A stretch of 64,000 nt of DNA from Candidatus Gastranaerophilales bacterium (GTDB lineage: Bacteria; Cyanobacteriota; Vampirovibrionia; Gastranaerophilales; Gastranaerophilaceae): contig CAJUJH010000001.1 of NCBI GenBank assembly GCA_910586855.1, positions 496,001 through 560,000 of the forward strand. Direction: 5' to 3'. Below, piece after piece: positions 41,455-50,396 of this stretch; position 1 is the stretch's first letter, and every line of letters starts with the position of its first letter. A program made the translations under genes and the position numbers. The notes beneath the pieces were generated by a model that saw nothing but the letters and a program-made list of their open reading frames with translations, was not told the origin of the DNA and searched no databases.

Positions 41455-42270
41455 TTATTTTTCACACCCTTTAAAATGCCCTGCAATTAGCGGTGCTGCA
41501 ACAAATATTATTGCACCTGCAATATTCCCGAGAGTAACGGGAATAATATTGTGTAAAAATGCTGTAAATGTTATCTGTGCAGAGATATCATCCAGCAGAT
41601 TTTGAACCATAATTCCGCTTGGGATAAAAAACATATTGGCAACACTGTGCTCATAGCCTGCTATTATAAAGGTTGTAATTGGAAAAACTATTCCTAAAAT
41701 CTTTCCTGCTGCACTCTTTGCGCACTGTGCCGTATATACTGCAAGGCAGACAAGCGTATTACATAAAATTCCGCTAATAAAGCAGTTCAAAGGAGTAAGA
41801 TTTACCTTATTTAAGGCTGTAGTGTGCACAAGGTTTAAATAATCCACTGCATGGTTTGTGCTGAATATAACTAAAATTGCAATTAAAAGTGCGCCAATCA
41901 GGTTTCCAAACCAGACTATGCTCCAGTTTTTCAGCATATTTAAAAAATTAACTTTCTTTTTAAAAAGAGCCATTGTGATAAGGATATTTCCTGTAAAAAG
42001 CTCTGCACCTGTAAAAGTTATCATAATAAGTCCTGTTGAAAATACAATTCCTGCAAGAAATTTACCAAGACCCGGTGCAATGCCTATTCTTACAAGAAGG
42101 CTTGAATAAGCGCCAAAAGCTATAAAGGCACCTGCAAGAATTGATAAAATCAGCGTTCTTATAAATTCTCTTTCGGTTTTTGTTTTGCCTATATCTATAA
42201 ATTCACTAATTACATTCTGTATACAAAATGCACTTTGCTGTTGTACTCCTGTATCTTCAATGTTTTTCAT
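41455..42270 (-). CDS. Formate/nitrite-family channel (FNT)
   Basis: 271 residues with six membrane helices. FNT landmarks: GAFIAFGAYSSLL in helix 1, the TFTGAELFTGNIL loop between helices 2 and 3 (about 106-118), CNTLVCLAVYTAQ, and the EHSVANMFFIPSG motif with the central His (about 200). Formate export during fermentation is the likeliest role in an anaerobe; nitrite or hydrosulfide are alternatives in the family. Confidence 0.9.
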   Translation of the reverse strand: MKNIEDTGVQQQSAFCIQNVISEFIDIGKTKTEREFIRTLILSILAGAFIAFGAYSSLLVRIGIAPGLGKFLAGIVFSTGLIMITFTGAELFTGNILITMALFKKKVNFLNMLKNWSIVWFGNLIGALLIAILVIFSTNHAVDYLNLVHTTALNKVNLTPLNCFISGILCNTLVCLAVYTAQCAKSAAGKILGIVFPITTFIIAGYEHSVANMFFIPSGIMVQNLLDDISAQITFTAFLHNIIPVTLGNIAGAIIFVAAPLIAGHFKGCEK

Positions 42271-42290
42271 ATTCCTCCCGTTTAATATTT

Positions 42291-42911
42291 TTAATTAAGG
42301 CAAGAAATTTTAATCTTTTTTAGCCTTTTTTGGATTTCAAGTGCATTTGGCATATTTTTAACCAAAAGATTATAAAATGCTTTCTGGTGGTTTTTGTGAA
42401 CAGTGTGGGTTAATTCATGCAGTATAACATAATCTATAAATTCACTATCCAGCGCTACAAGGTTTAAGTTTAAATTAATGTTATTCATATAAGAACAGCT
42501 TCCCCAGACGGTTTTCTGGTTTTTAATAAAAACCTTTCTATATTTAAAGCCAAATCTTTGTGCAAGTTCATCAAGCCTTTTTGGTAAAATTTTATGCGCA
42601 AGTCGCCTTCTTTCTTCTATAATATCAAGCGGCACAGGCTTTTTTGAGGCTGCATTTTCTTTTATCCAGTCAATATTTTTTAAAACAAAATCTTTGGCAT
42701 AGCTGAAAGACACATTCTTTGGAAGTGTGACAAGTACGTTTCCGTTTGTTTTTGGAGTAATTCTTATATTTTTTGAGAAAGGATGTTTTTTATAGGTGAT
42801 AAAAATTCCGTCTATAGTTTCACTTTTCTGCCCATTGGTTTTTGGGTGCGTACTGCGCGGATTTTTAGCTTTTATTATTTTCTTATTAAAAATTAAATCA
42901 AATAAATTCAT
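42291..42911 (-). CDS. YgjP-like M48-type metalloprotease domain protein
   Basis: 206 residues. The C-terminal Zn motif YVILHELTHTVHKNHQKAF (HELTH at about 165) and the preceding KTVWGSCS are typical of the YgjP/WLM (DUF45) family, whose substrates are unknown. The N-terminal ~60 residues are strand-rich and basic. It begins within the stop codon of the preceding ATPase gene (TAATG overlap), so the two are translationally coupled. Confidence 0.88.
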   Translation of the reverse strand: MNLFDLIFNKKIIKAKNPRSTHPKTNGQKSETIDGIFITYKKHPFSKNIRITPKTNGNVLVTLPKNVSFSYAKDFVLKNIDWIKENAASKKPVPLDIIEERRRLAHKILPKRLDELAQRFGFKYRKVFIKNQKTVWGSCSYMNNINLNLNLVALDSEFIDYVILHELTHTVHKNHQKAFYNLLVKNMPNALEIQKRLKKIKISCLN

Positions 42912-44524
42912 TAATCTTTTTCTCTGAATATTCTTAAATGTCTGCCTGCGCCTTCTCCTTCACTTGTTGAAGTAAGATTATGCGCATCGACATATTCATG
43001 CTGCAGCTTTCTGATATGTTGCGGCTGCGGCTCTAATTCGACCGTTTCGGCTCCTTCCATCACTTTTGCAATGGCAGCTTTGGCTTCATCAAGAGCGAGT
43101 TCCGCTTCGTCCATATATCCAGATGTCTTTGGTATATAAACCTGTTCTTGAGTTAGGTGCAGCGCATCTTTTAATACTTTTTGAATCTGTGACATTGAAT
43201 TTGTACGCACAAAGTAAACAGGAAGCCTGTATTCATTGGCTACAGCCAGCACCTTTGTTCCACCCTTTGCAAAGTTTTTATGGGCAATAACAAAATCGGC
43301 ATCTTCAACATTTCTTACAATTTCTGCATTTATATCAAGTCTTTCAATTATTTTATCAACTATAGAGCGGCTTACAGCATAAATATAGATTTTTTTGTGA
43401 TTTTTAACGTCATCCACATATTTTTGCCTGTTAAATGAGAAATTAAGAGGACTTTGAGCATTTCCGGTTCTGCTTTCAAGCTCATTTACTTTATCCATAA
43501 TTTTATTTTCGCTGCTCTGCTGGGTTTTTTCGATTTTTGAATCGTAATTTTCATCCACCTTTCTTATTTCAGGTGTAATAGGCCAGCCTCTAAGTATGTA
43601 ATCTACAGCCTCTGCAGTGTTTTTATAAACAGCAAGCGTGTTTCTGTCGATAATTTCTATAACAATATCAAATGTCGGTTGTTTTTCACGCTCTAATACA
43701 GTTTTTTGGCAGCCCCTGTGCTTTGCTTCATCATCTCCGAGGGTAACGGAGCTTACGCCGCCTACTAAATCAGACATAGCAGGGTTTTTAATAATATTTT
43801 CAAGCGTATTGCCGTGTGCTGTTGCTATAAGCATAACTCCGCGCTCAGCAATAGTTCTTGCCGCCTGTGCTTCAAGTTCTGTTCCTATTTCATCCACCAC
43901 AATTACTTCTGGTGTATGGTTTTCAACCGCTTCAATCATTACATCTTTTTGAAATTCAGGCTGTGATACCTGCATCCTTCTTGCCTTGCCTATTGCAGGG
44001 TGTGCTACATCGCCGTCTCCTGCTATTTCGTTTGAAGTATCAACAACTACAACCCTTTTGCCTATTTCATCTGCCACAAGCCTTGAAATTTCACGAAGTT
44101 TTGTAGTTTTGCCAACCCCGGGGCGCCCAAGAAACAATATGCTTTTATTTTGCATAACAAAATCTTTAATGCAGGCAATGGTTCCTGTAATTACGCGTCC
44201 TATACGCATTGTAAGCCCTATTATTTTTCCCTGCCTGTTTCTGATAGCGCTTATTCTATGCAGTGTTCCTGCAATCCCTGAGCGGTTATCAGATGTAAAC
44301 TCCGGTATTTTTTCAACAATGTAATTTATATCATCAGACACAACTGTGTCACATCCAAGGTATGCAATTTTTCCATTCCCTATTCTAACCTCGGGGATTC
44401 TTCCGATATCAAGCACTATTTCAATGGCTTCATCAAGGCTTTCTTTTGAAATAAGCCGTTTTATTTTTGGCGGCAAAATGTCAATTAAAAGCTGGATGTC
44501 ATTTTGAAACTGTATCTCGCCCAT
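42911..44524 (-). CDS. Ycf45/SpoIIIAA-like AAA ATPase
   Basis: 537 residues. P-loop ATPase of the secretion-ATPase-like type: SILFLGRPGVGKTTKLREI (Walker A at about 129-139), VVVDTSNEIAGDGD, EVIVVDEIGTELEA (Walker B) and LIATAHGNTLENI. The C-terminal part includes a region with alternating helices and strands (about 375-450) and a basic tail consistent with an R3H-type nucleic-acid-binding end. Similar proteins are plastid/cyanobacterial Ycf45 and sporulation SpoIIIAA; this organism is not expected to sporulate. Function unknown, with nucleic-acid binding suggested by family. Confidence 0.87.
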   Translation of the reverse strand: MGEIQFQNDIQLLIDILPPKIKRLISKESLDEAIEIVLDIGRIPEVRIGNGKIAYLGCDTVVSDDINYIVEKIPEFTSDNRSGIAGTLHRISAIRNRQGKIIGLTMRIGRVITGTIACIKDFVMQNKSILFLGRPGVGKTTKLREISRLVADEIGKRVVVVDTSNEIAGDGDVAHPAIGKARRMQVSQPEFQKDVMIEAVENHTPEVIVVDEIGTELEAQAARTIAERGVMLIATAHGNTLENIIKNPAMSDLVGGVSSVTLGDDEAKHRGCQKTVLEREKQPTFDIVIEIIDRNTLAVYKNTAEAVDYILRGWPITPEIRKVDENYDSKIEKTQQSSENKIMDKVNELESRTGNAQSPLNFSFNRQKYVDDVKNHKKIYIYAVSRSIVDKIIERLDINAEIVRNVEDADFVIAHKNFAKGGTKVLAVANEYRLPVYFVRTNSMSQIQKVLKDALHLTQEQVYIPKTSGYMDEAELALDEAKAAIAKVMEGAETVELEPQPQHIRKLQHEYVDAHNLTSTSEGEGAGRHLRIFREKD

Positions 44525-44602
44525 GTATCTTGCCTTTCAAAATCTAAAAACTACATTTGTATTACATTTTTATTATCGGAATTTTTGAAAAAAACTTTAT
44601 AT

Positions 44603-45412
44603 CTATAAATTATTTATAATGGTATTTATAAGCTTTGTAAACTTTTGTGCAGTAATGTGTCCAACCTCTACCACCTCGTCATGGCTTAGTTTATTTTTTG
44701 AAATGCCGCTTGCATAGTTTGTAATAAGACTTATCCCGATTGTATTCATCCCTAAATAATTTGAAACAATAGCTTCAGGCACAGTAGACATGCCAACTGC
44801 ATCTCCGCCCAATTTTCCAAACATTTTAACTTCTGATGGAGTTTCATAGCTTGGACCGGTGGTCATCACATATACCCCTTCTTTTAAGTCCACCCCTTCA
44901 TTTTTAGCATATTCTTTAATTTGGTCTCTTAAAGCCTCTGTATAGATATTTGACATATCGGGGAATCTTTCTCCCAATGTGTCATCATTTTTACCTATAA
45001 GGGGATTTTTCCCGGTAAAATTAATATGGTCTTTAATTAACATTAAATCAGAAGGTTTGAAATCTTCTCTTAAAGAACCAGCTGCGTTTGTTAGAATGAG
45101 GGTTTTAGCCCCAAGTTTTTTAAAAACCTTAATCGGGTAAGTAATATCCGTGAGTTCATACCCCTCATAAAAATGCAGTCTGCCCTGCATTACAACTATT
45201 TTTTTATTAAAAAGGGTCGTAAAAAATAAAGCTCCTTTGTGACCTTTAACGGTAGATGCTCTAAAATTCGGGATATCATTATAAGGTAATGTTATCCCGT
45301 TTAAATCTTTGGTGAACCCCCCCAAGCCGGAACCCAGCACTAAGGCAATATCAGGTTTAAAATTTCCGGTTTTCTCATTTATATAATTAATTGTGGCTTG
45401 CAATTTATCCAA
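44603..45412 (-). CDS. punA: Purine nucleoside phosphorylase (class II, trimeric type)
   Basis: Phosphorolysis of guanosine/inosine in purine salvage. 269 residues: LGSGLGGF (phosphate loop, about 26-33), MQGRLHFYEGY, TNAAGSL (about 109-115), GPSYETPSEVKMF and the NYASGISKNKLSHDEV end. All substrate-binding motifs appear intact. It stands about 80 bp from the Ycf45-like gene and 35 bp from the omega-like gene, in the same direction. Confidence 0.94.
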   Translation of the reverse strand: MDKLQATINYINEKTGNFKPDIALVLGSGLGGFTKDLNGITLPYNDIPNFRASTVKGHKGALFFTTLFNKKIVVMQGRLHFYEGYELTDITYPIKVFKKLGAKTLILTNAAGSLREDFKPSDLMLIKDHINFTGKNPLIGKNDDTLGERFPDMSNIYTEALRDQIKEYAKNEGVDLKEGVYVMTTGPSYETPSEVKMFGKLGGDAVGMSTVPEAIVSNYLGMNTIGISLITNYASGISKNKLSHDEVVEVGHITAQKFTKLINTIINNL

Positions 45413-45446
45413 AATATCCTTTTTAAAAGTCTATAATTTATAAAAT

Positions 45447-45692
45447 CTAGCCTACAAGCCCGCTGTCATCAGATTCTGATGCTTTTACCATAATAGCATG
45501 CTGCACAGGTTTTTCTTTTTTGATATTTGAATCGTAAGAAGCTTCAAAATCATATCCGAAATCATCTTTATTCTTCTTCATTTGAGATTCATCCACCAAT
45601 TTTTTAGCAAGTTCAATTAATTCATATACTAATTGATATCTGTTTGGTGTTTTTTCATTTAATTCCCATGCAATTTTTGTAATTTGGCTCAT
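45447..45692 (-). CDS. rpoZ: Probable RNA polymerase omega subunit
   Basis: 81 residues. NRYQLVYELIELAKKLVDE followed later by KPVQHAIMVKASE fits the two conserved helical blocks of bacterial and cyanobacterial omega (NRY-x-LV-x-x-A-x-x-A and KP-x-x-x-AI-x-E). The middle is longer and acidic (YDFEASYDSNIKKE). Omega assists assembly of RNA polymerase. The similarity is short, so alternative small acidic proteins cannot be excluded. Confidence 0.62.
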   Translation of the reverse strand: MSQITKIAWELNEKTPNRYQLVYELIELAKKLVDESQMKKNKDDFGYDFEASYDSNIKKEKPVQHAIMVKASESDDSGLVG

Positions 45693-45803
45693 ATTTTCTC
45701 CTGATTGTACCTGAAAGATGTACTATTTCATAATACAATGAGCAGAGTTTTCTTGCAAGAGAAAAGAGTATGATTCCGTTAATTTGGAGTATATGGCGCC
45801 AAT

Positions 45804-46352
45804 CTATTCATAATCATACTGCTCGTACATTCTTTTCTTATGCTGATTATAAGCATCAAATGCATCTTTATTTATAAGTCTTAAAAACCCGTCAATTAAA
45901 CCCACATTATCATCATTATCATAAACGGGCGTTGAATCATTTGCGATTCTTTTTGGGCTGTAGCCTGCTTTTCTAAGTGAAGCAGGAATTGCAGTGCCTG
46001 ACATTACCTTTCTGCCTGAAGCCAGTTTTAATTTTTTCATTCGCTCTTCCACAGGTAAAAATTCCCAGGTGCGCCCTAAAAGATGTTCTTCAAGTTTTGC
46101 AATTCTGTATTTATCGCTGTCGTAGCTGTTCACAGAGGAAAAATGTCTTTTTTCCATAATTTTTATTTCGCGTGCAATTTTATTTGTAAAACTGACATCA
46201 GGTGGTGTACCCTGAGTTTGTAAAATTTCTTCTGCTGATATATAAAAATCTTTTTGAACTTCTGCAAAGCAAGGACTTACTGTATTTATTAAAAACAGAA
46301 GTAATACATAAGATATGCCTTTTTTATAAAATGTAAATTTCTCTTTCTGCAT
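45804..46352 (-). CDS. Exported lineage-specific protein
   Basis: 182 residues from the ATG at 46352 (AAGGAAAT upstream). Signal peptide MQKEKFTFYKKGISYVLLLF with cleavage after PCFA. The mature protein has KYRIAKLEEHLLGRTWEFLPVEERMKKLK (given in two parts: RIAKLEEHLLGRTW and PVEERMKKLK), a helical motif of the R-x-x-x-LE-x-x-x-x-G type that recurs in cell-surface proteins of this lineage, and an acidic C-terminus. Function unknown. Confidence 0.68.
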   Translation of the reverse strand: MQKEKFTFYKKGISYVLLLFLINTVSPCFAEVQKDFYISAEEILQTQGTPPDVSFTNKIAREIKIMEKRHFSSVNSYDSDKYRIAKLEEHLLGRTWEFLPVEERMKKLKLASGRKVMSGTAIPASLRKAGYSPKRIANDSTPVYDNDDNVGLIDGFLRLINKDAFDAYNQHKKRMYEQYDYE

Positions 46353-46567
46353 ATTTCCTTGACCAAACCTTTTTGACTTCACTAAAAATTTATATATCAC
46401 TCGTTCATTCCTACTTTAAAGCTGTTTTTGGCATTTTATAACCCGATAGCAGGATACGGTTTTTGGATATATTAATTTTTGTAACAATATAAAACAAAAT
46501 CCTAAAGTAAAGATTAAAACTTCCGATAACTAGAATGAGGATGATAATTTAAAGGTTGAATGGAAAA

Positions 46568-47143
46568 ATGAAAAAATTAGTTTTAATAGTTTTATTAGCA
46601 ATCACAATCATATTTTCAAAAGCAAACGTAATCCAAGCAAATGACTTTGCTGAAAATACAGCAAATGCAAGAATAGCAGCTTCTTTATATATGTTAAATG
46701 ACCTTGGTCAAAAAGATGTAATTGCATTATTAAAAGGTCAAAATGCTACAGGAAAACCAATCAGAATTATGTTCAGAAACCTTGCAATCTATGGTGCAGG
46801 CGACTGTGAAGCTTTCACAACAAAAACAAAAGCAGGTTCTCTTGTAATATTTATAAATGAAGAACACAAAGAAGCTCCTCTTGAAGCTATAGCTTGTTTA
46901 ATAGCTCACGAATCTCAACACCACACAATGACAAATACAAAACAAGAAGAATTAAGAGCTTGGCTTAAAGAGGTTTCAACTTGGAATGCATTTGTAAGAA
47001 AAGATCCGCTTGTTGCAAATTCTAACCATCCTTTAATCAAAAGAGAAAACAAAATTGCTAAATTAAATGCAAGAGATAATGGTCAAGGCAAAGCAATCGA
47101 ACAAGTTATAGCTCAAAACCCAGTTTATGCAGGTTTAAACTAA
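46568..47143 (+). CDS. Secreted protein with HExxH-like metalloprotease motif
   Basis: 191 residues from the ATG at 46568. Signal peptide MKKLVLIVLLAITIIFSKA. The motif CLIAHESQHHTMTNTKQEEL (about 118-137) matches HExxH with a following Glu at a position suitable for a third Zn ligand. Codon use is noticeably A-rich and regular, unlike the neighbouring array, suggesting good expression. It ends just before a terminator, 130 bp from cassette array 2. A role in processing surface proteins would be attractive but is speculation. Confidence 0.68.
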   Translation: MKKLVLIVLLAITIIFSKANVIQANDFAENTANARIAASLYMLNDLGQKDVIALLKGQNATGKPIRIMFRNLAIYGAGDCEAFTTKTKAGSLVIFINEEHKEAPLEAIACLIAHESQHHTMTNTKQEELRAWLKEVSTWNAFVRKDPLVANSNHPLIKRENKIAKLNARDNGQGKAIEQVIAQNPVYAGLN

Positions 47144-47166
47144 TAAAACTAAATAAAATTCAACCA

Positions 47167-47198
47167 ATGCCTTCTTTTAAAAAGAGGGCATTTTTTTA
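47167..47198 (+). terminator. Terminator of the HExxH protein gene
   Basis: ATGCCTTCTTTT and AAAGAGGGCAT pair nearly perfectly, followed by seven T residues. Confidence 0.85.
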
Positions 47199-47273
47199 TA
47201 TAAATATTATGAAATATGAAATTTTGAATTTTAATCCGGAGTTTAATTTTTGTTTTTATAATATTGAATTTTA

Positions 47274-47670
47274 CAAATCCAGGACACAGCGCACACCCAG
47301 AGCGATACTCTCGGGAAAGTTTTCAATAAGCACACTTCCGGATTCTATACGAATACTGTAACGGTAGCTTGCTTGCCCTATTGTGCTTGACCAAGCGTTA
47401 TGCGGGTAGCAGTTGTTAGCCCAATTTGTGCTAAGTCCTGCACCCTGGCAGCCGCCGACCAGTTCGTTTGCAGGCTCGTGTGGGTGTTTCGCAAGAATTT
47501 GTTTTCACTAACGTTCTCACAAATTTTGCTCAACATCCTACGTTGCCATCGTAGTGCTTCTTTTTACCAATGCTCACACATTGGTAAAATTCAGCACCGG
47601 CTTACGCATACCGTGCAGCGCCGTACTTGGAGCTCTCATACCGCTCACACAGCTGCAAACTGTCTGTCTG
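47274..47670 (-). other. Array 2 cassette 1 with ~145-bp insertion
   Basis: GGCQGAGLSTNWANNCYPH, then RIESGSVLIENFPES and end LGVRCVLDL. Between GGCQG and the YGA block the unit is interrupted at about 47463-47608 by sequence made of consecutive hairpins. Confidence 0.74.
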
Positions 47671-47688
47671 TAGTACAATATTACGGTT

Positions 47689-47930
47689 CAAATCCAGGAC
47701 ACAGCGCACAGAAAAGGCATTGCCATCAGGCTCTCCTCCCTGCCCGTATATGCCAGAGTTAAGGTAAGACCTGCTGTGATATCCTATGTCTGTCTTTGTA
47801 TTAGACCAAAAGGAGTCCGGGTTGCAGTTGGTATTGTAAGAGCCCTGGCAGCCGCCGCCAAAACCGCCGCACTGCGCAGCGCCGTAAGAAGAGCTTGCTC
47901 CCCACTCGCAGAGCTGCAAACGTCTGCAGG
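47689..47930 (-). other. Array 2 cassette 2
   Basis: GGFGGGCQGSYNTNCNPDS, then YLNSGIYGQGGEPDGNAF. Intact frame. Confidence 0.78.
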
Positions 47931-47933
47931 TAT

Positions 47934-48195
47934 CAAAACCAGGACACAGCGCACAGAAAAACCGCCGCCAGCAACACACTTACCGGCACCATCACAAACA
48001 TCAGATGTGGTAAGATTACTGCTGATTAACTTAAAAGCCCGGTAATAGCCTGTCTCAAGAAGAGAGCCTGACCACATGTGGTTAGGGTAACAATTGTTAT
48101 TGTTGGTCCCCTGGCAGCCGCCATTTAGCCAATAACACTGTGCAGCACCGTAAGAAGAACTCGCTCCGTGGTCGCACAGCTGCAAACCGGATGTC
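47934..48195 (-). other. Array 2 cassette 3
   Basis: YWLNGGCQGTNNNNCYPNH, then LISSNLTTSDVCDGAGKC, a type with an extra Cys pair. The end reads SVRCVLV because one base differs at the VLDL block. Confidence 0.76.
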
Positions 48196-48214
48196 TGCAG
48201 TATATTGCTACAGT

Positions 48215-48450
48215 ACAAATCCAGGACACAGCGTATACCAAATGCAACGGGCATATCGTAGCTCGTAGAATAATACAAAATGCCGCTGCCTAAATGAGCA
48301 GAGTATGGAACACCTGACTGAATAAGGTTGCCCCATATAACGTGCGGGTGGCAGTTAGTGCTTTGTGCGCCCTGGCAGCCGCCATTTAACTCATAACACC
48401 TTGTGGAGCTGTATCTGTAACTCTCCAGTCTATCGCAGAGCTGTATACTG
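48215..48450 (-). other. Array 2 cassette 4
   Basis: Divergent framework RLESYRYSSTRCYELNGGC, then LGSGILYYSTSYDMP and end GIRCVLDL. Confidence 0.75.
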
Positions 48451-48464
48451 TATAGTGGTGTATT

Positions 48465-48700
48465 TCAAATCCAGGACACAGCGCACAGATAATGAATAAG
48501 TAAATATGTGACCAGGAGTGCCGTTCGGGTTATAAAAACTGCCGCTTGCGTAGTCATATACATAGTAATAGTTACTGCTTGCAGCATGTGAACCTGACCA
48601 TACGGCGTACGGGTAGCAGTTGTTATATATGCCGCCCTGACAGCCGCCGGCATATTCTCTGCATTGTGAAGTACTGCATTTGAAGCTCTTTTGCAGTGGT
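48465..48700 (-). other. Array 2 cassette 5, eroded
   Basis: GGCQGGIYNNCYPYAVWSG, then YYYVYDYASGSFYN. The LQLCD...YGAAQC block has decayed beyond easy recognition, so only two frameworks remain. Confidence 0.68.
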
Positions 48701-48720
48701 TATAAAATCACAGCTTGCAC

Positions 48721-48972
48721 TCAAATCCAGGACACAGCGCACAGAATAAGCATGAGTAGCAAGCGGGTCTGTAGCATCTGAAGTATAAAAAATACCTTCC
48801 CCAAGCCAACCTTGCTCATAGTTATTAGTACTCCTTCTTGTGCCTGACCATATAACACGCGGGCTGCAATTGTTACTTGGGCTGCCCTGGCAGCCTCCAA
48901 ACAGCCAATAACACTGCGTAGCGCCGTACTTAGAGCTCTCAAGAAGGTCGCACAGCTGCAAATATGTCTGCA
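48721..48972 (-). other. Array 2 cassette 6
   Basis: GGCQGSPSNNCSPRVIWSG, then YEQGWLGEGIFYTSDA, related to the YEHAWL type of array 1. Confidence 0.78.
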
Positions 48973-49006
48973 TTTTGAATTTTTTCTATTTTATGAAAAA
49001 CAGAAG

Positions 49007-49252
49007 TCAAATCCAGGACACAGCGCACAGAAAAGGCATAAGTAACAGGGTAACAGTTCTCATCAAAAGAACCATATTTCAGAATACGCCAGTAACGACA
49101 AGAGTTACTTCCCTGAGTAGAAGCCCATATGTCGTGCGGGTAGCAGGCGTCCGTACCTCCTCCGTCAGAGGGTGCACCCTGGCAGCCGCCAATCAGTGTA
49201 TAGCACTGTGCAGCGCCATACTTAGAACTCTCAAACGCGTCGCAGAGCTGTA
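49007..49252 (-). other. Array 2 cassette 7
   Basis: GGCQGAPSDGGGTDACYPH, then YWRILKYGSFDENCYPV. Intact frame. Confidence 0.77.
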
Positions 49253-49267
49253 CTGAATTTTATAGCC

Positions 49268-49528
49268 TCAAATCCAGGACACAGCGCACAGTAAAAGCTA
49301 GCGAAACAGGGCAGTGACCGGTAGTACAAGCTCCCGTCATATGAAAAGTACCAGAATTTAAGTGCGGAGACCAATACTCTGAACCGCTCGGTGTACCTGA
49401 CCATATGATGTTCGGGTAGCAGTGAGTAGCCCAATTTGTATTAAAGGCTGCGCCCTGGCAGCCGCCAAGCCATTTGCACTGTGCAGCGCCATACTTAGAA
49501 CTCTCCCACTGGTCACAGAGCTGCATAC
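49268..49528 (-). other. Array 2 cassette 8
   Basis: WLGGCQGAAFNTNWATHC, then SPHLNSGTFHMTGACTTG. The GTFHMTGAC end resembles that of cassette 10. Confidence 0.78.
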
Positions 49529-49542
49529 AAATCAGGCATGTG

Positions 49543-49796
49543 TTAAATCCAGGACACAGCGCACAGAAAAGGCGTTCCGAACGGAACACTTAGCCTCCCC
49601 GCCGCAAGCATTATACGTAGTAAAGTCTCCATTCTTAAGCTCCCTGTCATAGTACAGCATAGTGCCTGCTAAGGAACCTGACCATATATCGTACGGGTAG
49701 CAGTTGTTAGCATAGGCGCCTTGGCAGCCGCCACTTAGCCAATCGCAATGCGCAGCTCCATAAGAGGAACTTGCATAGTGCTCACAGAGCTGCAGC
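49543..49796 (-). other. Array 2 cassette 9
   Basis: WLSGGCQGAYANNCYPYD, then RELKNGDFTTYNACGGEA. Begins with the YGAAHC variant of the first framework. Confidence 0.78.
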
Positions 49797-49842
49797 ATTA
49801 ATGACACGCCTTGAAATAACGTTTTGCTGTAAAGCTTACAGT

Positions 49843-50095
49843 GTTAAATCCAGGACACAGCGCACAGAAGCGGTATACCTGGTAAGGCACTCGCCAGTAC
49901 TGCAGGCGCCTGTCATACTAAGTGTACCGCCGATTAGCTGACTCATCTTATAAATACTTGCAGAACTGCCAAATGTACCTGACCATAAGTGGTACGGGTA
50001 GCAGTGGTTAGCATAGGCGCCCTGGCAGCTATTATACAGTACTTGACACTGCGCAGCACCGTAAGAAGAACTCGTACCATGGTCGCAGAGCTAAC
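49843..50095 (-). other. Array 2 cassette 10
   Basis: The GGCQG framework is altered to YNSCQGAYANHCYPY, then SQLIGGTLSMTGACSTG. The LQLCD end has lost its last codons. Confidence 0.74.
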
Positions 50096-50140
50096 TCTAT
50101 AGGTAAATAACGCTGTAGCGGTATTATTAAGAAGTAGTAG

Positions 50141-50372
50141 TATAAATCCAGGACACAGCGCACAGAATACCCCTCAGGTAAAGTACGGATATATTCACCA
50201 AGCGTGCCATAGTCTAAGTGATACGCATAGTGAGACGACTCTGTACCTGGCACCAGCGTACCTGACCATATGTGGTTCGGGTTGCAGCTGTTACCGTAGC
50301 TGCCCTGGCAGCCGCCACTTAGCCAACTGCATTGCGCAGCACCGTAAGAAGAGTTTCTATTACCATCGCAAA
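50141..50372 (-). other. Array 2 cassette 11, nearest to the leader
   Basis: WLSGGCQGSYGNSCNPNHI, then ESSHYAYHLDYGTLGEY, the same variable type as array 1 cassette 5. Its LQLCD block is truncated against the leader, as in cassette 15 of array 1. Confidence 0.76.
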
Positions 50373-50396
50373 AGCTCTTAAATTTTCAATGTACAC

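Larger units (their letters stand above)
47274..50372 (-). repeat. Cassette array 2: 11 units of the same variable domain
   Basis: Eleven units on the minus strand with the same frameworks as array 1, about 10 kb away. Some units share variable parts with array 1 (for example the ESSHYAY type and the TNWA type), others are unique. Spacers between units are longer and more A/T-rich on average (15-50 bp) and several framework blocks are eroded. The array lies between a secreted HExxH protein gene and the glycine-rich prepilin gene, and has the same kind of leader as array 1. As in array 1, no promoter or ribosome site precedes individual units. Confidence 0.92.

Noticed and set aside
33381..50372. 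Diversity-generating retroelement explanation of the cassette arrays
   Set aside because: No reverse transcriptase, template repeat or Avd-type gene is seen in the window. Differences between units include length changes and whole-segment swaps, not substitutions limited to template adenines.
33381..50372. CRISPR arrays
   Set aside because: The repeats are coding-type, 240-300 bp apart, with three conserved blocks per unit, and there are no cas genes.
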